Shown piece by piece: positions 1 through 9,331 of a DNA stretch of 64,000 nucleotides; within the stretch, counting starts at the first letter, position 1, and the number at the start of each line of letters is the position of its first letter. The position numbers and the translations under genes are program-made. This DNA comes from Alphaproteobacteria bacterium (GTDB lineage: Bacteria; Pseudomonadota; Alphaproteobacteria; Sphingomonadales; Sphingomonadaceae): positions 62,001 through 126,000 of the forward strand of contig JAGWWF010000003.1 of the NCBI GenBank assembly GCA_018970445.1. Reading direction: 5' to 3'. The notes beneath the pieces are model-generated. The model was not told the origin of the DNA and did not search any database. It was given only the letters and a program-made list of their open reading frames with translations.

Positions 1-614
1 GCGGCTGCACCGATCAAGGTCTGCCGCGCCAGCCGCATCGCCATGGCCGGGGCCAGGCCGGCGGCTTCGCCGGCGGCAGCCAGCGCCTCGATGAAGTGAA
101 AGACATAGGCCGGGCCAGAGCCTGACAGGGCCGTGACGGCATCGAACTGGCCTTCTTCGGCCAGCCACACGGTCTGGCCCACCGGCTGGAACAGCGCTTC
201 GGCCGCGCCCTGCACGATATCGCCGTCACGGGTGAACAGGGCCGTGGCCCCCTGCCCCACCGCCGCCGGTGTGTTGGGCATGGCGCGCACGATGCCGGCG
301 CCGGGGAACAGCCGGGCCAGATCATCGGTGCGCACGCCGGCCATCACCGAGATGACGAGGGTGAGCGGCCCCAGCCGGCCGGCCAGCGGCAGCACCGCCT
401 GCGCCCAGGCTTGCGGTTTCACGGCCAGCACGACGATATCGGGCTTGCCGCTGGCAGGCGGACGCGGCAGCGCCTCCACGCCTTGCGGCAGGCTGCGCGC
501 GGCCGGATCGATCACCGCCACCGGCCCCAGCCCTTCATCCAGCCAGCGCCGCAGCAGCGCACCGCCCATGTTGCCACAGCCGATCAGCCAGATCGGCGCG
601 TGCCCATCTGTCAT
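1..614 (-). CDS. proC: Pyrroline-5-carboxylate reductase (C-terminal end outside window)
   Basis: Catalyses the last step of proline synthesis, NAD(P)H-dependent reduction of 1-pyrroline-5-carboxylate, in the cytoplasm. About 204 codons are visible from the ATG at 614; the C-terminus lies beyond base 1. I read a Rossmann start (WLIGCGNMGGALL), the family motif MPNTPAAVGQG near residue 115 and LSGSGPAYVFHF near residue 165, which forms part of the substrate and dimer region. The start lies 4 bases after the stop of the YbjN-like gene, so the two are probably cotranscribed. The ubiK-ybjN-like-proC order is, as I recall, common in sphingomonads. Confidence 0.95.
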   Translation of the reverse strand, partial: MTDGHAPIWLIGCGNMGGALLRRWLDEGLGPVAVIDPAARSLPQGVEALPRPPASGKPDIVVLAVKPQAWAQAVLPLAGRLGPLTLVISVMAGVRTDDLARLFPGAGIVRAMPNTPAAVGQGATALFTRDGDIVQGAAEALFQPVGQTVWLAEEGQFDAVTALSGSGPAYVFHFIEALAAAGEAAGLAPAMAMRLARQTLIGAA

Positions 615-618
615 TGCC

Positions 619-1137
619 TCAGGCTTCGCCAGCGGTTTCGAGCAGGGCCGACGCCAGCGCTTCGGCCGGCGCCTGGCCGGCCAGCAGCACCAGCTGGAAC
701 ACCGGATAATAACGCTCGAACTCTTCCACCGCGGCATCGGTGAGGATTTCGGCCTGGGCCGCCGACAGATCGCCGCCATCGGCGGCATCATCATCGGCCA
801 GCAGCGTGGCGTGCCGGAACAGGATGCAATCGTCGGACGACCACAGCTCGAAATGGCCCATCCACAATTGTTCGTTGATCAGGCCGATCACTTCATAGAC
901 GGCAGCGCGCTGCGCCGGCGCCACCGCCAGATCGCCGCGCGCAATGATCTGCAGCACCCGGTCCTCTCCCCGCCACAGGGCGCGCAGCTGATAGGTCGTC
1001 CAGCCGCCCTTGACGGTGGTGATGATCTCTTCATCGCCCAGCCGTTCCGATGCCCAGCCATTGGCATCGAACAGCTGTTCGAGCAGATCGATCGGGGCCG
1101 GTTCAGCGCCGGCGTATTGCATGTCGGGAAAGCTCAT
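619..1137 (-). CDS. YbjN domain-containing protein
   Basis: A 172-residue soluble protein of the YbjN family, a fold related to type III secretion chaperones whose biochemical role is not established. The sequence has the usual acidic N-terminus (DLLEQLFDANGW), a central mixed alpha/beta region and a long C-terminal helix (EEFERYYPVFQLVLLAGQ). No signal peptide or membrane segment is visible. It sits 4 bases upstream of proC on the same strand, and that pairing is the strongest contextual clue. Function unknown; family assignment fairly secure. Confidence 0.85.
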   Translation of the reverse strand: MSFPDMQYAGAEPAPIDLLEQLFDANGWASERLGDEEIITTVKGGWTTYQLRALWRGEDRVLQIIARGDLAVAPAQRAAVYEVIGLINEQLWMGHFELWSSDDCILFRHATLLADDDAADGGDLSAAQAEILTDAAVEEFERYYPVFQLVLLAGQAPAEALASALLETAGEA

Positions 1138-1177
1138 CGCGCCGCTCCCTTACAGTGGTGCCGGCAGGCTGGGCAAG

Positions 1178-1196
1178 CCTTGCCGATTCGGCAAGG
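1178..1196. other. 8-bp perfect hairpin between ubiK and the YbjN-like gene
   Basis: CCTTGCCG at 1178-1185 pairs with CGGCAAGG at 1189-1196 across a 3-base loop. It lies in the 85-base gap between the ubiK stop and the YbjN-like start. Neither strand has a following T run, so it is not a classical terminator. It could be a processing hairpin that separates expression of the two downstream genes. Confidence 0.45.
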
Positions 1197-1222
1197 GGCC
1201 GCTGTGCACAAAGCTGTGGATA

Positions 1223-1480
1223 TCAATCCGCCCGGCTGGCAGCGATCTGGGCCTTGAGTGCAGCGACTTCGGCCTTCAGCTGTTCCACCGCTTCGCGCGC
1301 GGCCATGGCCGTGGCCTTCACCGCATCGAATTCGTCGCGGCTGATGTCGGCCGCGCCCACGAAATCCTTCATGCGGTCGCGCGCGGCCTCGGAAAGCTCC
1401 TTGCCGGCGCCTGCCAGCGTGCCCATCGCGGCGGTGGCGACCTTTGACAGGTCTTCGAACAGCTTGTTGTCATTCTGCAT
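1223..1480 (-). CDS. ubiK: UbiK-family accessory factor (BMFP domain)
   Basis: An 85-residue protein of the UbiK/YqiC (BMFP) family, an accessory factor that in Enterobacteria helps the UbiJ-UbiB-type ubiquinone biosynthesis complex and binds membranes. The N-terminal half is amphipathic (LFEDLSKVATAAMGTLAG) and the C-terminal half is a heptad-rich coiled coil (EAVEQLKAEVAALKAQIAA), the family pattern. It begins 3 bases after tspO ends, indicating cotranscription. The ubiquinone role is carried over from E. coli and Salmonella. Confidence 0.85.
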   Translation of the reverse strand: MQNDNKLFEDLSKVATAAMGTLAGAGKELSEAARDRMKDFVGAADISRDEFDAVKATAMAAREAVEQLKAEVAALKAQIAASRAD

Positions 1481-1483
1481 GGG

Positions 1484-2035
1484 TCAAAGTCCGATCGGCA
1501 TGGCATCGGCCATGGGGTTGAGCACAAGGATGGCGATATTCAACGCGGTAGCAAAGCACAACCACGCCAGATAGGGCAGCAACAGCCACGCCGCCAGCCG
1601 GTTGACGCGGGCAAAGGCCCAGCTGGTGGCCAGCGCCACCAGCAGCATGACGATGATGATGCCCAGCGCCGCGCTGATCATGTGCAGCTTGAAGAACAGC
1701 GGACTCCAGCACAGGTTGATGGCAAGGCCCAGGGCGAACAGGCCGATGGCCAGCGGCTTGCCGCGTGCATCGCGCGTGCCCCACACCATCGCCACGGCCA
1801 CGCCGATCAGCGTGTACAGGATCGCCCAGGCGATGCCGAACAGCGGCCCCGGCGGCTGGAAGACGGGCAGGGTGAGCGACTGGTACCAGGGGTTGGCATC
1901 GGTGGATCCGGAAAGGCGCGCGGCCAACCCGCCAGCCGCGACGATGCCCGGCACCGCCACCAGTGCGGCGCGCACGAAGCTGCCGGTGGAAAACCACGGC
2001 GGCGGCGCGAGATCGGCAGAATCGGCAACGGACAT
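1484..2035 (-). CDS. tspO: TspO/MBR family protein
   Basis: A 183-residue integral membrane protein with five predicted transmembrane helices, the TspO/peripheral benzodiazepine receptor fold. The family block NPWYQSLTLPVFQPPGPLFG (about residues 50-70), a WAILYTLIG segment and the C-terminal LPYLAWLCFATALN are all present. Bacterial TspO binds porphyrins and influences tetrapyrrole and redox responses. It heads the minus-strand run tspO-ubiK-ybjN-proC and is divergent from the sulfite oxidase gene, with 109 bases between their starts. Confidence 0.93.
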   Translation of the reverse strand: MSVADSADLAPPPWFSTGSFVRAALVAVPGIVAAGGLAARLSGSTDANPWYQSLTLPVFQPPGPLFGIAWAILYTLIGVAVAMVWGTRDARGKPLAIGLFALGLAINLCWSPLFFKLHMISAALGIIIVMLLVALATSWAFARVNRLAAWLLLPYLAWLCFATALNIAILVLNPMADAMPIGL

Positions 2036-2144
2036 CGTCGCTGGTGTAGCGGCTTTGGCGGCGCTCTGCCATCCCGCCGGCCCGGCCGTGGATGCCGCAG
2101 CCCAAGGGGTGGCGCGGGGCGGGCGGCAGCGCTACAGCTTGGCC

Positions 2145-3317
2145 ATGCTCACGCGCCGCACCCTGATCGCATCGGCCCTGGCCGCGCCCGCCGCCGCCCA
2201 GGTTGATCTGGGCTTTGCCGACAATGGCCTGCGCCCCATCACACGCGCCTTCCCGCAAAAGGCGGAAATGATCCTGCAACGATCATCGCCGCCGCTGCTG
2301 GAAACGCCGTTGAGCGTGTTCGACGCCGATGATTTCACCCCGAACGACCGGTTTTTCGTGCGCTGGCACTATCCCTTCCCGACCCGCATCGATCCGGCCC
2401 AGCACCGGCTGTGCATCAGCGGCCATGTCGGCAGGCCGCTGTCGCTGTCGCTGGCCGATCTGGCCCGGCTGCCGCGCGTGGCGATTGCGGCGGTGAACCA
2501 GTGCGCCGGCAATGGCCGCGGCCTGTTCGCGCCGCGTGTGGCCGGCGCGCAATGGGGCAATGGCGCCATGGGCAATGCGCTGTGGGAAGGTGTGCGCCTG
2601 AAAGACGTGCTGGCTTTGGCCGGGGTGAAGGCCGGCGCGGTGGCGGTGCGCTGCGGCGGGCTGGATGCGCCCATCGCGCAAACAGCCCCGGATTTCGAGA
2701 AATCCCTGCCCATCGATCACGCGCTGTCCGATGATGTGATGATCGCCTGGGCGATGAACGGGCAACCGCTGCCGCTGCTGAACGGCTTTCCGCTGCGGCT
2801 GGTGGTGCCCGGCTGGTATTCAACCTATTGGGTGAAGATGCTCGATCATATCGAGGTGCTGGCCAAGCCCGACGATGGTTACTGGATGGCACGTGCCTAT
2901 CTGCAGCCGGCCAATGCGCTGGCCGATATCGCGCCGGATGCGCCGCCCGGCCCGCGCGTGCCCGTCACCACCATGCGCCCGCGCGCGCTGATCACCAACA
3001 TCACCAGCGGCGCGAAACTGCCGGCGCGACCCTTCACCCCGGTGCAGGGCGTGGCGCTGGGCGGCGATCATGGCGTGACGGCGGTTGAACTTTCGGCCGA
3101 TGGTGGCCGGCACTGGCTGCCGGCGCAGCTTGGCCCCGATCATGGCCGTTACAGCTTTCGCCGCTTTCGCAGCGCGCTGGCGTTGCCGCCGGGCCGCCAT
3201 GCCATCCTGGCCCGCGCCCGCAATGCCGCCGGGGTGGAACAGCCGCTGGTGCAGAACTGGAACCCCAGCGGTTACAACCGCGCCGGCATCGAACCGGTGC
3301 GCATGGAGATATTGTGA
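2145..3317 (+). CDS. sorA: Sulfite dehydrogenase, molybdopterin catalytic subunit (SorA-like)
   Basis: A 390-residue exported molybdoenzyme of the sulfite oxidase family that oxidises sulfite to sulfate and passes electrons to a c-type cytochrome. The ATG at 2145 gives a short twin-arginine-like signal (MLTRRTLIASALAAPAAAQ). The motif NQCAGNGRG carries the molybdenum-coordinating Cys, and QWGNGAMGNALW follows as in SorA of Starkeya. The C-terminal third is the Mo-co dimerisation domain (from about residue 285). The stop overlaps the start of the cytochrome gene (TGATG), the sorAB arrangement. The precise substrate is inferred from family and partner. Confidence 0.9.
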   Translation: MLTRRTLIASALAAPAAAQVDLGFADNGLRPITRAFPQKAEMILQRSSPPLLETPLSVFDADDFTPNDRFFVRWHYPFPTRIDPAQHRLCISGHVGRPLSLSLADLARLPRVAIAAVNQCAGNGRGLFAPRVAGAQWGNGAMGNALWEGVRLKDVLALAGVKAGAVAVRCGGLDAPIAQTAPDFEKSLPIDHALSDDVMIAWAMNGQPLPLLNGFPLRLVVPGWYSTYWVKMLDHIEVLAKPDDGYWMARAYLQPANALADIAPDAPPGPRVPVTTMRPRALITNITSGAKLPARPFTPVQGVALGGDHGVTAVELSADGGRHWLPAQLGPDHGRYSFRRFRSALALPPGRHAILARARNAAGVEQPLVQNWNPSGYNRAGIEPVRMEIL

Positions 3318-3613
3318 TGCGCCTGATCCTGCCGCTGGCCGCGGTCGCCCTGATCGCGGCCGCCCCGCCCAGCCGGCCACTGGCCGTCACCCTGTCCGAT
3401 GCCGAAGGCCTGCTGCCCGAACGCTATGGCGTGTCGGCCGATGCCGCCAACGCCAATTGCCTGGCCTGCCATTCGGCCGCGATGATCACCGCCCAGCCGC
3501 GGCTTTCCCGCGTGCAATGGGGCGAAACCATCGCCAAGATGCGCAATGTCTATGGCGCGCCGATTGATCCTTCGGACGACAAGGCGATCCTGGATTGGCT
3601 TGTCGCTGATTGA
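3317..3613 (+). CDS. sorB: Monohaem cytochrome c subunit (SorB-like)
   Basis: A 98-residue periplasmic cytochrome with an N-terminal signal peptide (MRLILPLAAVALIAAAPP) and one haem c site, CLACH, near residue 50. A Met about 30 residues further on (AKMRNVYGAP) is a candidate sixth ligand. The ATG overlaps the sorA-like stop by one base, so translation is coupled; a GTG at 3314 is possible but less likely. By position and size it should be the electron acceptor of the molybdoenzyme. Confidence 0.85.
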   Translation: MRLILPLAAVALIAAAPPSRPLAVTLSDAEGLLPERYGVSADAANANCLACHSAAMITAQPRLSRVQWGETIAKMRNVYGAPIDPSDDKAILDWLVAD

Positions 3614-3646
3614 CCTTGGCGGCCCCCGCCCGCTACAGCCGCAGCC

Positions 3647-4504
3647 GTGAGCAAGCCCCTCTCCTTCCAGTCGATGATCCTTGCGCTCCAGGGCTATTGG
3701 GGCAGCCATGGCTGCGTGATCCTGCAACCCCATGATCTGGAGGTGGGCGCCGGCACCTTCCACCCCGCCACCACGCTGCGCAGCCTGGGCCCCGATCACT
3801 GGAACGCCTGTTATGTGCAGCCCAGCCGCCGGCCTTCGGATGGCCGCTATGGCGAAAACCCCAATCGCCTGCAGCATTATTACCAGTTCCAGGTGATCCT
3901 GAAACCCAGCCCGCCCGATCTGATCGGCCTGTATCTGGGCAGCCTGGATGCCATCGGCATCGACCGCGCCCGGCACGACATCCGCTTTGTCGAGGATGAT
4001 TGGGAAAGCCCCACGCTGGGCGCCTGGGGCCTGGGCTGGGAAGTGTGGTGCGACGGGATGGAGGTGAGCCAGTTCACCTATTTCCAGCAGGTGGCCGGCC
4101 ATGATTGCGCGCCGGTGGCCGGCGAGCTGACCTATGGGCTGGAACGGCTGGCCATGTATATCCAGGGCGTCGAGAGCATTTATGACCTGGCCTACAACGA
4201 TGCCGGCGTTACCTATGGCGACGTGTTCCTGAAGAACGAACAGCAGTTCAGCGCCTATAATTTCGAGGCGGCCAACACCGAACGATTGTTCCAGCATTTC
4301 AAGGATGTGAGCGAGGAATGCCGGGCGCTTGCCAGCCGTGGCCTGCCACTGCCGGCCTATGATCAGGCGATCAAGGCCAGCCATATCTTCAACCTGCTCA
4401 ACGCCCGCGGCGTGATCAGCGTGGCCGAACGCCAGGCCTATATCGGCCGGGTGCGCGATCTGGTGAAGGCCGTGGCCGATGTGTGGGTGGAGCAGGTCAA
4501 GTGA
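3647..4504 (+). CDS. glyQ: Glycyl-tRNA synthetase alpha subunit
   Basis: The 285-residue catalytic class II subunit of the heterotetrameric bacterial glycyl-tRNA synthetase. The N-terminus ([20 protein letters not shown]) and the block [19 protein letters not shown] are diagnostic. Translation starts at GTG 3647, since no upstream in-frame ATG fits the family N-terminus. The length is slightly below the roughly 300 residues typical. Its stop overlaps the glyS start, so the two subunits are coupled. Confidence 0.98.
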   Translation: MSKPLSFQSMILALQGYWGSHGCVILQPHDLEVGAGTFHPATTLRSLGPDHWNACYVQPSRRPSDGRYGENPNRLQHYYQFQVILKPSPPDLIGLYLGSLDAIGIDRARHDIRFVEDDWESPTLGAWGLGWEVWCDGMEVSQFTYFQQVAGHDCAPVAGELTYGLERLAMYIQGVESIYDLAYNDAGVTYGDVFLKNEQQFSAYNFEAANTERLFQHFKDVSEECRALASRGLPLPAYDQAIKASHIFNLLNARGVISVAERQAYIGRVRDLVKAVADVWVEQVK

Positions 4505-6600
4505 AGTTCCTCCTCGAACTCCAATCGGAAGAGATTCCGGCCCGCATGCAGGCGGCTGCGGCAGATCAACTGCGCACGCGCCTTGTCGATGCCCTGAAGG
4601 CCGCTGGCCTGGCGCATGGTGCGGTGACGGCGGACGCCACGCCGCGCCGCCTGTGGTTGATTGCCGACGATGTGGCCACCGCATCGCAAGGCAGCGCCGA
4701 GGAGGTGAAGGGCCCGGCCGCGACCGCGCCTGCGCAGGCCATCGAAGGCTTTCTGAAGAAGACCGGCCTTTCCCGCGAGCAACTGGAGGAGCGTGAGACG
4801 CCCAAGGGCGTGGTGCTGTTTGCCGTGATCCGCCGCGAAGGGCAGACGGCGGCGGCGATCCTGGCGGAAGCCATCCCGCAGATCGTCCGCGATTTCGCCT
4901 GGCCCAAATCCATGCGCTGGGGGGCGGCCAGCCAGTCCACCGCCAGCTCGCGCTGGGTACGGCCATTGACCGGCATCGTCGCCCTGCTGGATGGCGATGT
5001 GGTGCCGAGCAGCGTTCATGGCATTGCTTCGGGCCGGGACACGCGCGGCCACCGCATCCACGCGCCTTCGCCATTGGCGATCACCAGCGCCGCCACCTAT
5101 GCCGATCAGTTGCGGGCCGCCCATGTGCTGATTTCAAGTGCGAAGCGCCAGCAGATCATTGCGTCGCGCGCGGCTGAACTGGCCGCCGGGGCCGGCCTGG
5201 CGCTGATTCCCGATGCCGGGCTGGTGGCGGAAAATGCCGGGCTCACCGAATGGCCGGTGCCGCTGCTGGGGCGGTTTGATCCGGATTTCCTGAGCGTGCC
5301 GCGTGAGGTGATCGTGCTGACCATGCGCACCAACCAGAAATATTTCGCGCTGGCGGATGGGGCGGGCGCGCTCGCCCCGGCCTTCATCTGTGTCGCCAAT
5401 CTGGAGGCGACGGACGGCGGCGCCGCCATCGTGAACGGCAACCAGCGCGTGCTGTCGGCGCGGCTGTCGGATGCGCGCTTCTTCTGGGAACAGGATCTGA
5501 CCGCCGTGAAGGCCAACGGGCTGGACGGCTTCCTGCCCAAATTGTCTGACATCGTGTTCCACGAGAAACTAGGCACGCTGGCCGACAAGGTCGAGCGGGT
5601 GGCGGACCTCGCGCGCTGGCTGTGCGAAAGCGGTGCGGTACCGGCCGACCCGGCGCTCGCTGAAAAGGCGGCGCGGCTGGCCAAGGCCGATCTGGTGTCG
5701 GCCACGGTGAGCGAGTTCCCGGAAGTGCAGGGCATCATCGGCCGCTATCTGGCGCTGGTCATCGGAGAGGATGCGGCCGTGGCCGACGCATTGCGCGATC
5801 ATTACAAGCCGGTGGGGCAGAGCGATGACGTGCCGACAGCGCCGGTGAGCGTGGCGGTGGCCTTGGCTGACAAGCTGGATACGCTGGTTGGGTTTTTCCG
5901 CGAAAACATGCCGCCGACTGGCTCAAAAGACCCGTTTGCGCTGCGCCGTCAGGCGCTGGGCGTGTTGTCGATCCTGCAAGCCGCCGATATCCGCCTGCCG
6001 CTGCGCCGGCTGTTCGGCGAAGGGGCCACGGCAGACCAACTGATGGACTTCTTCGCCGATCGCCTGAAAGTCCAGCAGCGCGAAGCCGGCGTGCGGCACG
6101 ACCTGATCGATGCGGTGTTCGCGCTTGGCGGAGAGGACGACCTTGTCCGCCTGCTCGCCCGTGTGAAGGCGTTGCAGGCGTTTGTGGAAACCGAGGACGG
6201 CACCAATCTGCTGGCCGGTTACAAGCGCGCGGCGAATATCTTGAAGGCGGCGGAGAAGGATTCTCCCCTCCCCTTCAGGGGAGGGGTCGGGGGTGGGGCC
6301 GTGGGCGCTGGGGGTGACTTCCCCACCCCCAGCCCCTCCCCTGAAGGGGAGGGAAGCGAGTTGGCCCTCGCCGCCGCCCTCGATGCCGCCTTGCCGCAGG
6401 CCAAGGCCGCCGTGGCGGATGAACGCTTCGCCGATGCCATGGCGGCGCTGGCCGCGCTGCGCGGGCCGGTGGATGGATTTTTCGAAGGCGTGATGGTCAA
6501 CGATCCCGATCCGGCCATCCGGGCGCGGCGTTTGGCCCTGCTGGCGCGGTTCCGGGATGCCGTGCATGGCGTGGCGGATTTTTCACGTATCGAAGGCTGA
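4501..6600 (+). CDS. glyS: Glycyl-tRNA synthetase beta subunit, carrying an in-frame repeat insertion
   Basis: The beta subunit (699 residues) recognises and helps bind tRNA-Gly and forms the alpha2-beta2 enzyme with GlyQ. GTG at 4501 gives [17 protein letters not shown], the family N-terminus, and overlaps the glyQ stop; an upstream in-frame start at 4483 is possible but unlikely. The core is standard (for example [18 protein letters not shown] and [17 protein letters not shown]). Residues of about 588-618 do not look like GlyS: they are Pro/Gly/Ser-rich and are encoded by a palindromic repeat element at 6261-6354 inserted without breaking the frame, just before the C-terminal anticodon-binding (DALR-like) domain resumes at about 620. 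Confidence 0.97.
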   Translation: MKFLLELQSEEIPARMQAAAADQLRTRLVDALKAAGLAHGAVTADATPRRLWLIADDVATASQGSAEEVKGPAATAPAQAIEGFLKKTGLSREQLEERETPKGVVLFAVIRREGQTAAAILAEAIPQIVRDFAWPKSMRWGAASQSTASSRWVRPLTGIVALLDGDVVPSSVHGIASGRDTRGHRIHAPSPLAITSAATYADQLRAAHVLISSAKRQQIIASRAAELAAGAGLALIPDAGLVAENAGLTEWPVPLLGRFDPDFLSVPREVIVLTMRTNQKYFALADGAGALAPAFICVANLEATDGGAAIVNGNQRVLSARLSDARFFWEQDLTAVKANGLDGFLPKLSDIVFHEKLGTLADKVERVADLARWLCESGAVPADPALAEKAARLAKADLVSATVSEFPEVQGIIGRYLALVIGEDAAVADALRDHYKPVGQSDDVPTAPVSVAVALADKLDTLVGFFRENMPPTGSKDPFALRRQALGVLSILQAADIRLPLRRLFGEGATADQLMDFFADRLKVQQREAGVRHDLIDAVFALGGEDDLVRLLARVKALQAFVETEDGTNLLAGYKRAANILKAAEKDSPLPFRGGVGGGAVGAGGDFPTPSPSPEGEGSELALAAALDAALPQAKAAVADERFADAMAALAALRGPVDGFFEGVMVNDPDPAIRARRLALLARFRDAVHGVADFSRIEG
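6261..6354. repeat. Paired-hairpin palindromic element inside glyS
   Basis: Two hairpins in inverted orientation. The first is CCCCTCCCC (6265-6273), loop TTCA, GGGGAGGGG (6278-6286). The second is CCCTCCCC (6334-6341), loop TGAA, GGGGAGGG (6346-6353). The two halves, about 35 bases each, are near-exact inverted copies around a spacer at about 6299-6320, so the whole unit folds back on itself. This REP-doublet architecture matches other elements in the window. Confidence 0.85.
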
Positions 6601-6667
6601 ACCGCAGCCGTCATAGGCTATGACCAACGCGCGGGCGAACATCAGAGTGAACGGGATCGAGGGGCAG

Positions 6668-9331
6668 ATGACCAAGTCAGTCTTCAAGTTCGGCGGCGGC
6701 ACGGCCGAGGGCGATGCCCGCCAGAAGGAACTGCTGGGTGGCAAGGGCGCCAATCTGGCCGAAATGGCCGGCATCGGCCTGCCGGTGCCCCCCGGCCTCA
6801 CCATCGCCACCCATGTCTGCGCCGCTTACTATGACGCCGGCGGCCGCCTGCCCGATGATGTGCAGGCGCAGGTGCTGGACGCGCTGGCCTTTGTGGAAGG
6901 CGTGACGGCCAAGCGTTTTGGCGATGCGGCCAATCCGCTGCTGGTGTCCGTGCGGTCGGGCGCGCGCGTGTCGATGCCGGGCATGATGGACACGGTGCTG
7001 AACCTGGGCCTGAATGACGTGACCGTGCAGGGCCTTGCCACCGCATCCGGCAACGCCCGCTTCGCGTGGGATTCTTATCGCCGCTTCATCCAGATGTATG
7101 GCGATGTGGTGCTGGGCCTCGATCATTATCTGTTCGAAGACGCGCTGGAAATCGCCAAGGAAGACAAGGGCGTGACGCAGGACACCGGCCTGGATGCCGA
7201 AGATCTGCAGGCGCTGGTGGGCCGCTACATGGCCATTGTCGAAGCCGCGCTGGGCCGGCCCTTCCCGCAGGATCCGCACGAGCAATTGTGGGGCGCCATC
7301 GGCGCGGTGTTCGGTTCGTGGCGCAGCGACCGGGCGCGCACCTATCGCCGGCTGAACGATATTCCCGAAAGCTGGGGCACGGCCGTGAACGTGCAGGCCA
7401 TGGTGTTCGGCAATCTGGGTGACACATCGGCCACCGGCGTTGCCTTCACCCGCGATCCCAGCACCGGCGAAAAGGCCTGGTACGGCGAATATCTGATCAA
7501 TGCCCAGGGCGAAGACGTGGTGGCCGGCATCCGCACGCCGCAATATCTCACGCAGATTGCCCGCGAAAAGGCCGGGGCCAGGGCGGCTTCGATGGAAGAG
7601 GCGATGCCGGTGGTATTCGCCGAGCTGGGCCGCACCTTCGATCTGCTGGAAGGCCATTATCGCGACATGCAGGATATCGAATTCACCGTGGAAGAGGGCC
7701 GGCTGTGGATGCTGCAGACCCGCGCCGGCAAGCGCACCGCCAGGGCCGCGCTGAAGATCGCGGTGGACATGGTGGCCGAAGCGCTGATTTCCGAAGCCGA
7801 AGCCGTGGCCCGGGTGGACGCCGCCGCGCTTGACCAGCTGCTGCATCCCACGCTTGATCCAAAGGCCCCGCGCGACATCATCACCCGCGGCCTGCCGGCC
7901 AGCCCCGGTGCCGCCAGCGGCGCCGTGGTGTTCGACAGCGACACCGCCGAGCAGAAGGCCCGCGCCGGTGAAGCGGTGATCCTGGTGCGCACCGAAACCA
8001 GCCCGGAAGATATTCACGGCATGCACGCCGCGCGCGGCATATTGACGGCGCGCGGCGGCATGACCAGCCACGCCGCCGTGGTGGCGCGCGGCATGGGCCG
8101 CCCCTGCGTGTCGGGCGCGGGCAGCATCAGCATCGACATGGCCACTCGCACGATGAATTGCGGCGGCCGGCGCATTGCCGAAGGCGATCGCATCACCCTG
8201 GATGGCGCCACCGGCGATGTGATGCTGGGCGAAGTGGCGACGGTGGAACCCGATCTGTCGGGCGATTTCGGCGCGTTGATGGTGTGGGCCGACAAGCATC
8301 GCCGCCTGAAGGTGCGCACCAACGCCGAAACGCCGGAGGATTGCCGCGTGGCCCGCCAGTTTGGCGCCGAAGGCATCGGCCTGTGCCGAACCGAACATAT
8401 GTTCTTCGAACCGGGCCGCATCACCGCGGTGCGCCGCATGATCCTGGCCGAGGACACGGCCGGTCGGGCGGCAGCGCTCGCCGAACTCCTGCCGGAACAG
8501 CGCATGGACTTTGCCGAGATTTTCCGGGTGATGGCCGGCCTGCCGGTGACGATCCGCCTGCTCGATCCGCCGCTGCACGAATTCCTGCCGCATGATGATG
8601 CGGGCTTTGCCGAAGTGGCCGCCGCCACTGGCCTGGCCGAAAGCCTGGTGCGCCGCCGCATCGGCGAACTGCACGAATTCAATCCCATGCTGGGCCATCG
8701 CGGTTGCCGGCTGGGCATCACCTACCCCGAAATCTATGCCATGCAGGCCCGCGCCATCTTTGAAGCGGCGGTGCTGGTGGCGCAGGAGACCGGCGAGGCG
8801 GTGGTGCCCGAAGTGATGGTGCCGCTGGTGGCCACCCCGCGCGAACTGGAAATCACCAAGGCGGTGATCGATGCCGAAGCGGCCAAGGTTTTCGCCAGCA
8901 GCGGCACCACCCTGGAATATCTGGTGGGCACCATGATCGAGCTGCCGCGCGCGGCCCTGCGCGCCGGCGAGATCGCGGCCCATGCCCAGTTCTTCAGCTT
9001 TGGCACCAATGATCTGACCCAGACGACGCTTGGCATCAGCCGCGATGATGCCGCCCGCTTCCTGGGCCCCTATGTGGAACAGGGCATCTATCCCAAGGAC
9101 CCGTTTGTTTCGATCGACGAGGACGGCGTGGGCGAGCTGGTGGCGCTGGCGGCCGAACGGGGACGCGGCGCGAAGTCGGGCCTCAAGCTGGGCATCTGTG
9201 GTGAACATGGCGGCGATCCGGCCAGCATCGCCTTCTGCGAGCGGCTGGGCCTGGATTATGTCTCCTGTTCGCCTTATCGCGTGCCGATTGCCCGGCTGGC
9301 GGCGGCGCAGGCGGCGCTGAAGCGGGCCTAA
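6668..9331 (+). CDS. ppdK: Pyruvate, phosphate dikinase
   Basis: An 887-residue cytoplasmic enzyme interconverting pyruvate, ATP and phosphate with phosphoenolpyruvate, AMP and pyrophosphate. Order of domains: N-terminal ATP-grasp (KFGGGTAEGDARQKELLGGK onward), a central phosphohistidine domain with GGMTSHAAVVARGMGRPC around residue 460, and a C-terminal PEP/pyruvate-binding TIM barrel ending near GICGEHGGDPASIAFCERL. ATG 6668 is preceded by GAGGGG and matches the family N-terminus; an upstream in-frame ATG at 6620 would add 16 unconserved residues. It follows glyS after 67 bases. Its stop overlaps the stop of the convergent microprotein gene. Confidence 0.97.
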   Translation: MTKSVFKFGGGTAEGDARQKELLGGKGANLAEMAGIGLPVPPGLTIATHVCAAYYDAGGRLPDDVQAQVLDALAFVEGVTAKRFGDAANPLLVSVRSGARVSMPGMMDTVLNLGLNDVTVQGLATASGNARFAWDSYRRFIQMYGDVVLGLDHYLFEDALEIAKEDKGVTQDTGLDAEDLQALVGRYMAIVEAALGRPFPQDPHEQLWGAIGAVFGSWRSDRARTYRRLNDIPESWGTAVNVQAMVFGNLGDTSATGVAFTRDPSTGEKAWYGEYLINAQGEDVVAGIRTPQYLTQIAREKAGARAASMEEAMPVVFAELGRTFDLLEGHYRDMQDIEFTVEEGRLWMLQTRAGKRTARAALKIAVDMVAEALISEAEAVARVDAAALDQLLHPTLDPKAPRDIITRGLPASPGAASGAVVFDSDTAEQKARAGEAVILVRTETSPEDIHGMHAARGILTARGGMTSHAAVVARGMGRPCVSGAGSISIDMATRTMNCGGRRIAEGDRITLDGATGDVMLGEVATVEPDLSGDFGALMVWADKHRRLKVRTNAETPEDCRVARQFGAEGIGLCRTEHMFFEPGRITAVRRMILAEDTAGRAAALAELLPEQRMDFAEIFRVMAGLPVTIRLLDPPLHEFLPHDDAGFAEVAAATGLAESLVRRRIGELHEFNPMLGHRGCRLGITYPEIYAMQARAIFEAAVLVAQETGEAVVPEVMVPLVATPRELEITKAVIDAEAAKVFASSGTTLEYLVGTMIELPRAALRAGEIAAHAQFFSFGTNDLTQTTLGISRDDAARFLGPYVEQGIYPKDPFVSIDEDGVGELVALAAERGRGAKSGLKLGICGEHGGDPASIAFCERLGLDYVSCSPYRVPIARLAAAQAALKRA

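Noticed and set aside
3272-5074. 600-codon open frame on the minus strand across sorB, glyQ and glyS
   Set aside because: It is the antisense shadow of three well-recognised genes; its product is a low-complexity mix of His, Gln, Arg and Gly with no family features. Long antisense frames are expected at this GC content.
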